Positions 33,781-42,651 of a stretch of 64,000 nt of DNA are shown here, piece after piece. Numbering within the stretch: position 1 is the first letter of the stretch; each line of letters starts with the position of its first letter. The notes under the pieces were generated by a model. The model was not told the origin of the DNA, searched no databases, and saw only the letters and a program-made list of their open reading frames with translations. This DNA comes from Enterococcus faecalis_A (GTDB lineage: Bacteria; Bacillota; Bacilli; Lactobacillales; Enterococcaceae), in contig JBPDWA010000001.1 in NCBI GenBank assembly GCA_051295955.1, positions 1 through 64,000 of the forward strand, read 5' to 3'. A program made the position numbers and the translations under genes.

Positions 33781-33840
33781 TTGACAAACTAAATAATGCG
33801 CGGTAAGATTAACTCAAGTCAAGTGACTACATTTGTAGTC
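33781..33840 (+). promoter_or_regulatory. Copper operon promoter and cop box
   Basis: TTGACA and TAAGAT with a 17-bp spacer (33781-33809). The CopY operator core TACATTTGTA lies at 33828-33837 inside the perfect dyad GACTACATTTGTAGTC (33825-33840), just past the expected transcription start. Only one cop box is seen, whereas E. hirae has two. Confidence 0.88.
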
Positions 33841-33881
33841 GATATTGATTTGAGTTTTTTACTGAGAAAGGCGGCTGGATC

Positions 33882-34322
33882 ATGAGTCAAAGTAAATTAA
33901 ATACAATTACTGATGCTGAGTGGGAAGTGATGCGAGTTGTTTGGACAAAAGAAAAAACCACCAGTCGTGAAGTACAGGTAGTTTTAAAAGAGAAGAAAGC
34001 CTGGAAAGCCACTACCGTTAAAACTTTGCTCAGTCGTTTAGTAGAAAAAAAATTATTGGCTACGGAAAAATCAGGGAACAAATACCTTTATTATCCCCTT
34101 GTAGCAGAACGTCAAAGTGTAGAAACAGTAGCTGAAGAATTATTAGGAAAAGTCTGCAGCAGAAAAGTTGGCACCGTGGTGACATCCGTTCTTGCAGATA
34201 GCCTATTAAGTTTTGACGATATTGATCAGCTAGAAGCGTTGTTGAAGGAAAAAAGACAAACTGCCGTTCAAGAAGTCCCCTGCAATTGTACTCCTGGTCA
34301 ATGTCAATGTCACTTAAATTAA
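33882..34322 (+). CDS. copY: Copper-responsive repressor CopY
   Basis: BlaI/MecI-type winged-helix repressor (146 aa; DAEWEVMRVVW and TVKTLLSRLVEKK). The C-terminus carries the CxCxxxxCxC metal site (CNCTPGQCQC), which holds Zn in the DNA-binding form and Cu(I) in the released form. First gene of copY-copA-copZ, controlled by the cop box 40 nt upstream. Confidence 0.95.
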   Translation: MSQSKLNTITDAEWEVMRVVWTKEKTTSREVQVVLKEKKAWKATTVKTLLSRLVEKKLLATEKSGNKYLYYPLVAERQSVETVAEELLGKVCSRKVGTVVTSVLADSLLSFDDIDQLEALLKEKRQTAVQEVPCNCTPGQCQCHLN

Positions 34323-34346
34323 GCATAACGAAAGGAGAAATAAGAA

Positions 34347-36806
34347 ATGGAAAATAAAACATTTGCAATCGAAGGAATGAGTTGCGCTTCGTGTGCCCAA
34401 ACTGTCGAAAAAGCCACAGCAAAATTGCCTGGTATGCAAAAAGCTAATGTAAACTTAGCGACTGAGAAATTATCGGTAGCCTTTGATCCGGCGGCAGTAT
34501 CAGAAACTGAAATTCAGCAAGCAGTTGCGGCTGCCGGCTATAAGGCCGTAAGTTCTGGTAAGCAGCAAGTATTTGCAATTGAAGGAATGAGCTGTGCTTC
34601 ATGTGCGCAAACAATCGAGTCAGCAGTGAAGAAATTAGCCGGGGTTCAGCAAGTCAACGTCAATTTAGCCACTGAAAAAATGGTGGTTAACTATGATGAA
34701 AGTCAAATTATTGCAAGTGAAATTATCGGTGCCGTAGCTAATGCCGGTTATCACGCAACGAAAGAAGTGGATGCTGACGTCAGTGCAGATTTAGACCGTG
34801 AGAAAAAGCAAAAACAGATTGCTGATATGTGGCGGCGCTTCTGGCTGTCTACAGTATTTACGGTTCCGCTTTTGTATATTTCAATGGGGCATATGGTGGG
34901 ACTACCTTTGCCGGCTTTGCTTAATCCACAGCTATCTGCTGCAAACTTTGCAATCGTTCAGCTGCTGTTGACGCTACCGATTCTCTATATCGGGCGTGAA
35001 TTTTTTTCAGTGGGATTTCGAGCTTTATTCAAAGGGCATCCTAATATGTTCTCGTTGGTTGCTTTAGGAACAAGTGCTGCGTTTTTATACAGTCTTTACG
35101 GAACAGGAAAGATTTTGCTGGGCACCACAAGCTTTGCAATGGCTTTATATTATGAATCTGCCGGTGTAATTTTAACCTTGATTACATTAGGTAAGTATTT
35201 TGAAGCTGTCTCTAAAGGGAAGACGTCTGATGCTATTAAGAAACTGATGGGCTTAGCGCCAAAAACAGCACACATTTTGCGAGATGATGAAGAAGTTGAA
35301 GTGCCAGTTGCTGCAGTAACCTTGGCCGATATCGTAGTCGTTCGTCCCGGTGAAAAGATTCCTGTGGATGGTGTAATTGTAGCTGGCAGCAGCTCAGTGG
35401 ATGAATCGATGTTAACAGGCGAAAGTCTACCAGTTGAAAAGAAAGTCGGTGATCCAGTCATTGGCGCTAGTATCAATAAGAACGGCAATTTCCAATTTAA
35501 AGCAACTAAAGTCGGCAAAGAGACCGCACTGGCCCAAATTATCAAGCTAGTAGAAGATGCCCAAGGTTCGAAGGCACCAATTGCACAAATGGCTGATAAA
35601 ATTTCTGGCGTTTTTGTACCAATCGTCATTGGCTTAGCTGTACTTTCAGGCTTAGCCTGGTTCTTTTTAGGTCAAGAATCTTGGCTTTTTGCGTTGACAA
35701 TTACCATTTCAGTCTTAGTAATTGCTTGCCCTTGTGCTTTAGGCTTAGCTACGCCGACTGCGATTATGGTTGGAACAGGCAAAGGGGCTGAAAACGGCGT
35801 CTTAATTAAAAGTGGCGATGCGTTGGAAACAACCCATAAAGTTCAAACAATTGTTTTTGATAAAACAGGCACCATTACTGCCGGACAACCAGCTGTTACA
35901 GATATTATAACTGCTGATCAAGAATTAACGGAAACCGAGTTGCTTTATTTAGCGGCATCAGCTGAACAAGGATCTGAACATCCTTTAGGTGAAGCTATTG
36001 TCACGGCTGCAAAAGAACGTGCCGGTTCTTTAACACAAGGAACTAATTTTACAGCAATTCCCGGTCACGGCATTCAAGTGACGATTGCTGAGGCACAATT
36101 ACTATTAGGCAATTCCAAATTGATGAACGATCAAGGAATTGAGTTAGCTGATTACGGACACCGTGCCAACCAATTAGCAGAAGCTGGCAAGACGCCTATG
36201 TTTATTGCTCGTAACGGTCAACTAGCTGGGATAATAGCTGTGGCGGACCCCGTAAAAGCCAACAGTCAAGCAGCGATCAAGCAACTTCATCGTATGGGAA
36301 TTGAAACTGTGATGATCACAGGTGATAATCAACGAACAGCTCAAGCAATCGCCCAACAAGTGGGGATTGATCGGGTTCTTAGTGAAGTCTTGCCTGAAGA
36401 TAAAGCTGCTGTAGTCAAAAAATTACAAAGTGAAGGCAAAAAAGTTGCCATGGTCGGCGATGGAATTAACGATGCGCCGGCACTGGCTCAAGCCGACATT
36501 GGCATTGCCATTGGCTCCGGAACAGATGTCGCCATGGAATCTGCAGATATTGTTTTGATGCGTAGCGACTTGATGGATGTGGTCAGTGCCGTTCAATTAA
36601 GTCAAGCTACCATCAAAAATATTAAAGAGAACCTATTCTGGGCTTTTGCTTATAATACATTAGGCCTTCCAGTTGCCATGGGCGTATTGCACCTATTCGG
36701 AGGGCCATTGTTAAATCCAATGATTGCTGGCGCTGCCATGAGCTTTAGTTCTGTCTCTGTCTTGCTTAATGCGTTGCGCTTGAAAAGTTTTAAAGTAAAA
36801 AGTTGA
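34347..36806 (+). CDS. copA: Copper-exporting P1B-type ATPase
   Basis: Cu(I) efflux ATPase (819 aa). Two N-terminal heavy-metal domains each carry GMSCASC (Cys13/Cys16 and a second near residues 83-88). The membrane ion site is CPC at residues 461-463. The phosphorylated Asp505 lies in DKTG, followed by GDGINDAPALAQ. Two HMA domains plus CPC define the Cu(I)-type exporter. It starts 24 nt after copY; copZ follows about 90 nt after the stop. Confidence 0.95.
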   Translation: MENKTFAIEGMSCASCAQTVEKATAKLPGMQKANVNLATEKLSVAFDPAAVSETEIQQAVAAAGYKAVSSGKQQVFAIEGMSCASCAQTIESAVKKLAGVQQVNVNLATEKMVVNYDESQIIASEIIGAVANAGYHATKEVDADVSADLDREKKQKQIADMWRRFWLSTVFTVPLLYISMGHMVGLPLPALLNPQLSAANFAIVQLLLTLPILYIGREFFSVGFRALFKGHPNMFSLVALGTSAAFLYSLYGTGKILLGTTSFAMALYYESAGVILTLITLGKYFEAVSKGKTSDAIKKLMGLAPKTAHILRDDEEVEVPVAAVTLADIVVVRPGEKIPVDGVIVAGSSSVDESMLTGESLPVEKKVGDPVIGASINKNGNFQFKATKVGKETALAQIIKLVEDAQGSKAPIAQMADKISGVFVPIVIGLAVLSGLAWFFLGQESWLFALTITISVLVIACPCALGLATPTAIMVGTGKGAENGVLIKSGDALETTHKVQTIVFDKTGTITAGQPAVTDIITADQELTETELLYLAASAEQGSEHPLGEAIVTAAKERAGSLTQGTNFTAIPGHGIQVTIAEAQLLLGNSKLMNDQGIELADYGHRANQLAEAGKTPMFIARNGQLAGIIAVADPVKANSQAAIKQLHRMGIETVMITGDNQRTAQAIAQQVGIDRVLSEVLPEDKAAVVKKLQSEGKKVAMVGDGINDAPALAQADIGIAIGSGTDVAMESADIVLMRSDLMDVVSAVQLSQATIKNIKENLFWAFAYNTLGLPVAMGVLHLFGGPLLNPMIAGAAMSFSSVSVLLNALRLKSFKVKS

Positions 36807-36895
36807 TAGCTGAGAACTTTTAAGCGCTTAAAATCCGAGTTTGTAGCGTTAGTTAAGCAAATCATAAAAAATTAATGAAAAGGAAGGGAATCACC

Positions 36896-37099
36896 ATGGA
36901 AAAAACAGTCAAAATTGAAGGAATGAAGTGCGACGGTTGTGTACAAACAGTCACTGAAAAATTTAGTCAAATTGAAGGAGTTACAGCAGTAGATGTACGC
37001 TTAGAAACTAAAAGTGCAACTGTAACAACCAATCGTGAAGTATCTAATGAAGAATTAAACAAAACGTTAAACGATACAAAATTTAGTGTGGCGAATTAA
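36896..37099 (+). CDS. copZ: Copper chaperone CopZ
   Basis: Single HMA-domain protein (67 aa) with GMKCDGC at residues 9-15 binding Cu(I). It delivers copper to CopY or the ATPase. Start at 36896 follows AAAGGAAGGG; an ATG seven codons upstream has no ribosome site. Last gene of the copper operon. Confidence 0.93.
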   Translation: MEKTVKIEGMKCDGCVQTVTEKFSQIEGVTAVDVRLETKSATVTTNREVSNEELNKTLNDTKFSVAN

Positions 37100-37171
37100 T
37101 TTAGTCACAACCGAACGGCGAAACAAAGTATCTTTAGCTAAGCGTTAAATGAAAACTTCTAATAAAATAGA

Positions 37172-37290
37172 CGACACAAGATAAATGAAGCAAGTGTCGT
37201 CAGCTTTAGAGCATTGACAGCTCGCTGTTTTTATAATTTTTAAGGGGTGGAACATAGTCTACATGACTTAGGTTCTGGCCCTGCTTTTTT
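37172..37290 (+). terminator. Hairpins after copZ
   Basis: GACGACAC/GTGTCGTC (37172-37202), then a second stem (GGGGTGGAAC with GTTC..CCC) followed by TTTTTTT at 37283-37290. The second has the form of a terminator. Confidence 0.6.
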
Positions 37291-37507
37291 TGGAGTTGTT
37301 GGAATTCATGACAAAGTTTTGTGGTGGTTTTTGCTTGGCGAGCGGCTTAATCATAGTCTTTGTTTGCTGTTTTAATTTGTGATAAGCTTTGGCAATAATC
37401 AGTATATTAACGCCGATCTCATCAGCTAGTTGGCGAGTCAAGAGAAGTCTTTCGCTGCTAATCAGTTCGGCTTTGGTAAACACGTTAATAATTTGAACAA
37501 TAAGCTG
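37268..37507 (-). pseudogene. Fragment of a GntR-family regulator
   Basis: Minus-strand reading gives QLIVQIINVFTKAELISS, then TRQLADEIGVNILIIAKAYHKL. This is the winged-helix N-terminus of a YtrA-type GntR regulator (usually QI...I..G.L..G..LPSVRQLA...GVN.NTV.KAY..L). A stop precedes it and the effector part is missing. It has no promoter or ribosome site. Confidence 0.6.
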
Positions 37508-37640
37508 TTAGGGAGAGTAGTTTGTTCACTTGGTTCATGAATTTCTAAAATCAGAGCCTGTCACTGCTCTGATTTGTATGATCTGTATTACGCATAACGA
37601 TGTAAAAGGAAAGGAAAAGGAAGGAATTTAACATAAAAGG

Positions 37641-37669
37641 TTGAGTGTTGTTAAAAGGAAGCATATAAT
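37641..37669 (+). promoter_or_regulatory. pepC promoter
   Basis: TTGAGT and TATAAT with a 17-bp spacer, 37 nt before the pepC start. Confidence 0.75.
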
Positions 37670-37705
37670 GGATAGTAACTTGAAAACTGAAAGGAAGATG
37701 AAAAA

Positions 37706-39034
37706 ATGGCAGCTATCAAACCAAAAACCACAGAAACATTTCATAAAAATTTTATGGTAAATAAAAAACACGCAGCGCTACAACGCAGTGTTGTTAAAAA
37801 CGGAATCTCTGCTTCAGCAGAAACGATTCGTGCACACGTCGAAAATGTACCCGTCTTTTCCACTGATTTAGCAACAGGCAAAGTTGCCAATCAAAAGCAA
37901 AGTGGTCGCTGTTGGATGTTTGCTGCATTGAATACTTTCAGACACAAACTTTTGCATTCTTTCCAGTTAAAGGATTTTGAACTATCACAAAACTACACTT
38001 TTTTCTGGGATAAATATGAAAAAGCTAATTACTTCTATGAAAATATTATTGCAACGGCAGATCAACCATTAACTAGCCGTAAAGTGGCTTTTTTATTGAC
38101 AACACCACAACAAGACGGCGGTCAGTGGGATATGATCGTCTCATTGTTCAATAAATATGGCGTCGTACCAAAAACGGCAATGCCAGAAAGCAGCAATAGC
38201 TCAAATTCTCGTGATTTAAATAATTATTTAAACAAAAAACTGCGTAAAGACGCTTCTGTTTTGCGTCAATTACTAGCTAAAGGCGCTTCTGAAGTAGAAG
38301 TTCAAGCAACGAAAGAAAAAATGTTACAAGAAATTTACAATTTTTTAGCGATTTCTTTAGGCACGCCGCCACAAATATTTGATTTCGAATATCGTGATAT
38401 AGAACAAAACTATCACTTGGCTCAAAACCTAACACCCCAAAGCTTTTATGAAAAGTACATTGGCGTTAATCTTGATGAGTATATTAGCGTTATCAATGCC
38501 CCAACAGCAGATAAACCGTATAACAAAACTTATACTGTAGAAATGCTAGGTAACGTAGTAGGCGGCAACAAAGTGAAATATTTAAACGTTGAGATGGATA
38601 CCTTCAAAAAACTAGCAGCTGCTCAGTTAGAACAAGGGGAATCTGTCTGGTTTGGCTGTGACGTTGGTCAATCTTCAACGCGTGATAGTGGGATTATGGC
38701 TTTGGACGCTTATGATATGAACGAATTATTCGATATTGATTTTACGATGACGAAAGCAGAACGTTTAGATTATGGCGAAAGCTTGATGACTCATGCAATG
38801 GTTTTAACAGGTGTTGATGTTGTAGCCGGCAAGACCACCAAATGGAAGGTTGAAAATAGTTGGGGTGAAAAAGTTGGCGATAAAGGCTTTTTCGTGATGA
38901 GTGATGAATGGATGGATGAATATACGTACCAAATCGTTATCCGTAAAGATTTACTAAGCCCTGAATTGAAAAAAGCTTGGGAAGAAGCACCAACTATATT
39001 AGCGCCGTGGGATCCAATGGGTGCTTTGGCCTAA
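37706..39034 (+). CDS. pepC: Aminopeptidase C (bleomycin hydrolase family)
   Basis: Cytosolic papain-fold cysteine aminopeptidase (C1B). The catalytic triad is visible: Cys69 in QSGRCWMFA, His in LMTHAMVLTGVD, Asn in VENSWGEK. 442 aa is the usual length for lactic acid bacteria. The C-terminal tail that blocks the barrel and sets exopeptidase specificity is present (ILAPWDPMGALA). AAAGGAAGATG ribosome site. Monocistronic. Confidence 0.95.
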   Translation: MAAIKPKTTETFHKNFMVNKKHAALQRSVVKNGISASAETIRAHVENVPVFSTDLATGKVANQKQSGRCWMFAALNTFRHKLLHSFQLKDFELSQNYTFFWDKYEKANYFYENIIATADQPLTSRKVAFLLTTPQQDGGQWDMIVSLFNKYGVVPKTAMPESSNSSNSRDLNNYLNKKLRKDASVLRQLLAKGASEVEVQATKEKMLQEIYNFLAISLGTPPQIFDFEYRDIEQNYHLAQNLTPQSFYEKYIGVNLDEYISVINAPTADKPYNKTYTVEMLGNVVGGNKVKYLNVEMDTFKKLAAAQLEQGESVWFGCDVGQSSTRDSGIMALDAYDMNELFDIDFTMTKAERLDYGESLMTHAMVLTGVDVVAGKTTKWKVENSWGEKVGDKGFFVMSDEWMDEYTYQIVIRKDLLSPELKKAWEEAPTILAPWDPMGALA

Positions 39035-39197
39035 AAAACTGGAACAGAAATGTTCGCTTTAGAGAAGCAAGTCTTTATAAAGCATAGGCTTTATAGACAA
39101 AATCTGCTTATGTTAATACTTTTTAAGAAGTTGTCTTTAAAAGTAAAGGCTGCTTTCCTTAACCAGCTGGACTCTTTGCTGATTGGTTAATTTTAAA

Positions 39198-39240
39198 GCT
39201 TGGGAATAAGTTATTGTAACTTACGCCCAAGCTCTTTTTT
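39198..39240. terminator. Terminator between pepC and the flavin reductase gene
   Basis: AGCTTGGG..TAAGTTA and TAACTTA..CCCAAGCT arms, with a T run on the plus strand. It can serve both convergent genes. Confidence 0.85.
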
Positions 39241-39253
39241 TGTACTCTTGGTT

Positions 39254-39880
39254 TTATCCGGGACGAGGTACTTTGAATACTTTCCCTAAAGTTGAGTAAT
39301 CATCGCCAGCTAAGCGACCAATCGGCCGCAATTTTTTCGGCATAATATATTGACGTTGTTCATCAAAAACAGCTGCTGAAAAATAAAAGTCCGTTATTTC
39401 AACGATAAACAAATCGGTGATGATTTGTTCAGCATGATTTTTGACTGGCACGTATTGATGTAAGCGAGCTTCCATGCGGATCGGGGCCGCTTTAATCCCA
39501 GGGACTGCAACAGTTTGGCTAGCCACTGTTTCAATGTTAAATACATCAATTTCGCTGCTTTGGGCAGGGAGGTTGGCGGCTGTCTGGTTCATGTCAGCAA
39601 CCATAGTCTCATCGACTAAATGAATGACTAACTCTTTGGTAGCTAGAATGTTTTGAGCCGTATCCTTAGGCTTACAATTAGTACGTACAACAGAAATCGT
39701 TACTAAGGGAATAGCACTAGCGACTACGTTGAAAAAACTAAATGGCGCTGCATTCACCGTTTCGCCAGCTGCATTTTGTGTGGTAACCCAAGCGATCGGA
39801 CGTGGCGTAATACTTCCTGTTAAAAACTTATACGCAACTTTTGGCGTTAACTCTTGGCTCTTATAATGAATCATGGTCAT
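39254..39880 (-). CDS. Flavin reductase-like (FMN-binding split barrel) protein
   Basis: 208 aa FMN-binding split-barrel protein of the flavin reductase family: GSITPRPIAWVTT and APFSFFNVVAS line the flavin site. AGGAGAT lies 4 nt before the ATG at 39880; the ATG two codons in is possible. It follows the dioxygenase gene by 17 nt on the same strand. In related operons such pairs answer quinone or aromatic stress, with one enzyme supplying reduced flavin or reducing quinones. Confidence 0.85.
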   Translation of the reverse strand: MTMIHYKSQELTPKVAYKFLTGSITPRPIAWVTTQNAAGETVNAAPFSFFNVVASAIPLVTISVVRTNCKPKDTAQNILATKELVIHLVDETMVADMNQTAANLPAQSSEIDVFNIETVASQTVAVPGIKAAPIRMEARLHQYVPVKNHAEQIITDLFIVEITDFYFSAAVFDEQRQYIMPKKLRPIGRLAGDDYSTLGKVFKVPRPG

Positions 39881-39897
39881 CGATCTCCTAAATTAGG

Positions 39898-40872
39898 CTA
39901 TTTTCTAGGCGTGTTTGCATCAGAAGTGTCGAAAGGACGTATAAAAGCTTCGACTTTTTCACGACGTTTCTCCAAAAATGGCGGTAAGGAAAGGGCTTCT
40001 CCAGCATGCTCATAGCTTTCATCTTTAAAAAAGCCAGGTCCATCCGTTGCCAATTCAAATAAAATATGGGGCGCTGCTAAGAAATATTCTGATTTAAAAT
40101 AAAAGCGTTCTATAAAACCGGAGTTGGGCAACTCCAAACGATTAATTTTATCAATCCAGTAACGCAAAGCTTCTTCATCAGTAACCCGTAATGCCAAATG
40201 ATGTACATTACCGTAACCTTCTCGGGCAGCTGACAAATCGGTACGATGCTCAACAATGATGCTGGCGCCATTGCCACCGTCACCGACTTCGAATAAATGA
40301 AAGCTGCCTTGGGCATCTACTAAACGAAACCCTAAAACATCAGTTAAAACCAGTTGCATCTGTTCATAGTTAGCGATCGTTACAAAAGCCGGACCTAAGC
40401 CAACAATGGCGTGTTCTCCGGGGATATTTGCATTTTTCCAAGGGAAACCAGAAGCAACCCCAGTAATACCTTCATCGGAAATCAATTGGTAGCGTTGATT
40501 ATCAAAATCTTCAAATTCCACGTAGCTTCTGCCAAACCTTTCCTGAATTTCACCGTGAGTCACATGATAGTCATTAAAATGAGCTACCCAATACGCTAGT
40601 GTTGAGTCATTTTTGACACGAAAAGCTATGCGAGAAATCGTATTTGTTCCTTTTTTTCCTTTTGGTATTCCGGGAAAATCAAAAAAAGTCATGTCAGTTC
40701 CCGGCGTTCCCTGATCATCAGTAAAATATAAGTGATACGTTTCAATATCGTCTTGGTTAACAGTTTTTTTAATTAAACGCAAGCCTAAAATGTCAGAAAA
40801 AAAGTGATATATTTTTTCTGCACTGGAAGTCATGGCAGTTACGTGGTGCAGGCCTAAAATTTGTGGGTTCAT
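39898..40872 (-). CDS. Ring-cleaving dioxygenase (MhqO-like, VOC fold)
   Basis: Vicinal-oxygen-chelate dioxygenase (324 aa). Two glyoxalase-like halves are visible: LGLHHVTAMTSSAEK..FFSDILGLRL and VHHLALRVTDEEAL; the metal ligands are His in LHHVT, His in VHHLAL and Glu in ILFELATDGPG. Members such as B. subtilis MhqO cleave hydroquinone-type rings. GAGGAAC ribosome site. It heads a two-gene operon with the flavin reductase, behind a promoter whose -10 overlaps a palindrome. Confidence 0.88.
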   Translation of the reverse strand: MNPQILGLHHVTAMTSSAEKIYHFFSDILGLRLIKKTVNQDDIETYHLYFTDDQGTPGTDMTFFDFPGIPKGKKGTNTISRIAFRVKNDSTLAYWVAHFNDYHVTHGEIQERFGRSYVEFEDFDNQRYQLISDEGITGVASGFPWKNANIPGEHAIVGLGPAFVTIANYEQMQLVLTDVLGFRLVDAQGSFHLFEVGDGGNGASIIVEHRTDLSAAREGYGNVHHLALRVTDEEALRYWIDKINRLELPNSGFIERFYFKSEYFLAAPHILFELATDGPGFFKDESYEHAGEALSLPPFLEKRREKVEAFIRPFDTSDANTPRK

Positions 40873-40924
40873 TAAAAGTTCCTCCTTACAGCAAGTGAAG
40901 TGGTAAATATCCTAAACTATAAAA

Positions 40925-40967
40925 ACTTACTAAAAGTAAGTATAAAAGATCCAGTATTGATTTGCAA
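40925..40967 (-). promoter_or_regulatory. Dioxygenase operon promoter with a TTACT-AAA-AGTAA dyad
   Basis: On the minus strand, TTGCAA (40962-40967) and TATACT (40939-40944) have a 17-bp spacer. ACTTAC-N5-GTAAGT (40925-40941) overlaps the -10. The TACT-N3-AGTA core resembles boxes of HxlR-type quinone sensors such as YodB/CatR. Promoter and dyad are seen; the regulator is inferred. Confidence 0.68.
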
Positions 40968-41003
40968 AGAAAAAGCGTTGATGTTTCACGTTGTTAATTT
41001 TAG

Positions 41004-41032
41004 TTGCAATCTTGAGCGAAGCGGTTTATAAT
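41004..41032 (+). promoter_or_regulatory. Promoter of the SMR operon
   Basis: TTGCAA and TATAAT with a 17-bp spacer. It leaves a leader of about 115 nt before the first SMR gene. Confidence 0.78.
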
Positions 41033-41038
41033 AACAAC

Positions 41039-41155
41039 AAATAGAAAATCTTGCGCAAGTATCGCCGGATATTTGCATCAAAGTGTTAATAATCATCTCT
41101 TAGGCCTTAGACAGAGATGATTGTTGGCACTTTTTTATTTTTAGGAGGGATGGCA
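41039..41155 (+). promoter_or_regulatory. Leader attenuator of the SMR operon (possible riboswitch)
   Basis: AATCATCTCT (41088-41097) pairs with AGAGATGATT (about 41112-41121), then TTGGCAC and a T-run, an intrinsic terminator placed before the ribosome site. The 50 nt upstream contain GCGCAAGTATCGCC and could form an alternative fold. SMR pairs are often guanidine-controlled, but I could not match a known guanidine riboswitch class. Confidence 0.55.
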
Positions 41156-41497
41156 ATGCGTAAAGCATGGTTGAAAGTAGTAGTTGGTGCATTATTTGAA
41201 GTTGCTTGGGTGATTGGAATGAAGTACAGTACTTCCTGGTGGGAAATCGCTGGGACGATCATAGCGATTTTTATCAGTTTTTATGCGTTGATTAAAGCTG
41301 GAGAAAGATTGCCAGTAGGCACGGCTTATGCAGTGTTTGTCGGGTTAGGGAGTGCCGGTACGATTTTAGCAGATACTTTTTTATTTGGTGCTTCTTTCCA
41401 CATCAGTAAACTGATTTTTCTACTGACTTTATTAATTGGCGTCATCGGCTTAAAAATGGTGACAGAATCGAATAATACGAAGGAGGAAGAGCAATGA
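41156..41497 (+). CDS. Small multidrug resistance (SMR) protein, subunit 1
   Basis: Four-helix membrane protein (113 aa). The conserved membrane Glu lies in the first helix (ALFEVAWVIGMKYS), and the signature GTAYAVFVGLGSAGT lies in helix 3. Start at 41156: AGGAGGG lies 7 nt upstream; ATGs at 41117 and 41150 are worse placed. Its end overlaps the next SMR gene by four bases, so the two subunits probably form a heterodimer like YkkCD. Substrates may be guanidinium or cationic drugs. Confidence 0.87.
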   Translation: MRKAWLKVVVGALFEVAWVIGMKYSTSWWEIAGTIIAIFISFYALIKAGERLPVGTAYAVFVGLGSAGTILADTFLFGASFHISKLIFLLTLLIGVIGLKMVTESNNTKEEEQ

Positions 41498-41808
41498 GTT
41501 GGGTTTATTTAGTGGTCGCTGGCATCTTTGAAATGTTTGGAGTAGGAACCATCAAGCGCTTTACTGAACGTAAAAATTTAGCTTCAATGCTTCTCTTGTT
41601 CTTGACTTTTGGCGGTAGTTTTTTCTTTTTGTCTCTTGCTTTGAGTCAATTGTCAATGGGAGTCGCTTACGCTGTTTGGACTGGAATTGGAACAGCCGGC
41701 GGTGCTATTTTAGGCATTGTATTTTATGGTGAGTCTAATAATCCACGACGCTTATTATTTATCTTATTGATTATTGTGTCGGTCATGGGTTTAAAAATCG
41801 TAGGCTGA
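41494..41808 (+). CDS. Small multidrug resistance (SMR) protein, subunit 2
   Basis: Second SMR subunit (104 aa) with Glu in VAGIFEMFGVGTIKR and the helix-3 signature GVAYAVWTGIGTAGG. It overlaps subunit 1 (ATGA). The two differ in their loop charges, as in heterodimeric pairs with opposite membrane topology. A terminator follows. Confidence 0.87.
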   Translation: MSWVYLVVAGIFEMFGVGTIKRFTERKNLASMLLLFLTFGGSFFFLSLALSQLSMGVAYAVWTGIGTAGGAILGIVFYGESNNPRRLLFILLIIVSVMGLKIVG

Positions 41809-41820
41809 TAAAAAATTACA

Positions 41821-41870
41821 GAAAGGGAGCCAAGCGTAACAAATGCGTAGCTAAGGCTCCTTTCTTTTAG
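41821..41870. terminator. Terminator after the SMR pair
   Basis: GAAAGGGAGCC and AGGCTCCTTTC arms with a T-rich tail. Confidence 0.75.
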
Positions 41871-42025
41871 TACATAAAAAAATAGTGTGTTTTATAGGAA
41901 TAAGGGACTTTGTACAGAGTCGTTCAACGAAATATAAAGAGCAAGCCTGTTGAATACGCTTTAAGTTGTTGATCAGCTGTGCTTTCGCTGGATACTGATA
42001 TCTAATGACGGCACAGCTATAATTT

Positions 42026-42651
42026 TTAACTAAGAAAATGCTGTTTTGTTGAAAGCTTAGCGTTTGCTCTGGCCTCTTTCTGTTTTTGTTGCGAATTGTC
42101 AACTACTGACTTTTTGCGCTGTTCGGTGTGAGTGCGAACATGATTGTAGACGGTAGAGACAGACAAGTCACTTTTTTTGGCAATTTCTGCTACCGATAAT
42201 GTGGTATGCTCGTATAAATTAAGAGCTTTCTTGCTTTTTTGCGTGGCGGACATCCTAATTGTTTGCCATTTTCTCGAGCAGCTGCTAGTCTGGCCATTAC
42301 TCGTTTTCTAATTAATTCTGCTTCCATTCCTGCAAATGCCCCCGTCGCCGTAAAAAAGAAACGTCCCATTGCAGTCGAAGGATCAATGTTATTTTGGATG
42401 CTGACGAATTGAATAGTATCTTTTTCAAATCTTTCTAATAAATTCAACAATTGCTTTGTGCCATATGCTAAACGATCCAATTTAAAAATGACAAAGGTGT
42501 CCCCGGGTTTTAGTCGTTTCAAGGCTTTATTCAGCTCCGTACGCGTGGTGTTACGGCCGCTTCCTTTTTCCTTATAAGTGTAGTCGACTTCGTAATGGTC
42601 CAAAGCATTCTGTTGTGAATCAAATTTTTGCTGCTGCGTGCCAATACGCAT
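42026..42651 (-). pseudogene. Serine recombinase (resolvase/invertase), frameshifted, catalytic Ser missing
   Basis: Resolvase-fold recombinase. KLDRLAYGTKQLLNLLERF, GRFFFTATGAFAGMEAELIRKR and a C-terminal helix-turn-helix (SVAEIAKKSDLSVSTVYNHVR) are clear. Two defects. The nucleophile motif RVST reads RIGT, so Gly (42640-42642) replaces the active Ser. The reading frame breaks at TTTTTT (42235-42240), where seven bases would join GCPPRKK to SKKALNLYEHT. A normal start is also missing: IIGYMRIGT continues upstream without an ATG. Remnant of a plasmid or transposon resolvase. Confidence 0.85.

Noticed and set aside
41039..41155. Guanidine-I (ykkC) riboswitch
   Set aside because: The conserved ykkC core sequences were not found, so only an unnamed attenuator is claimed.
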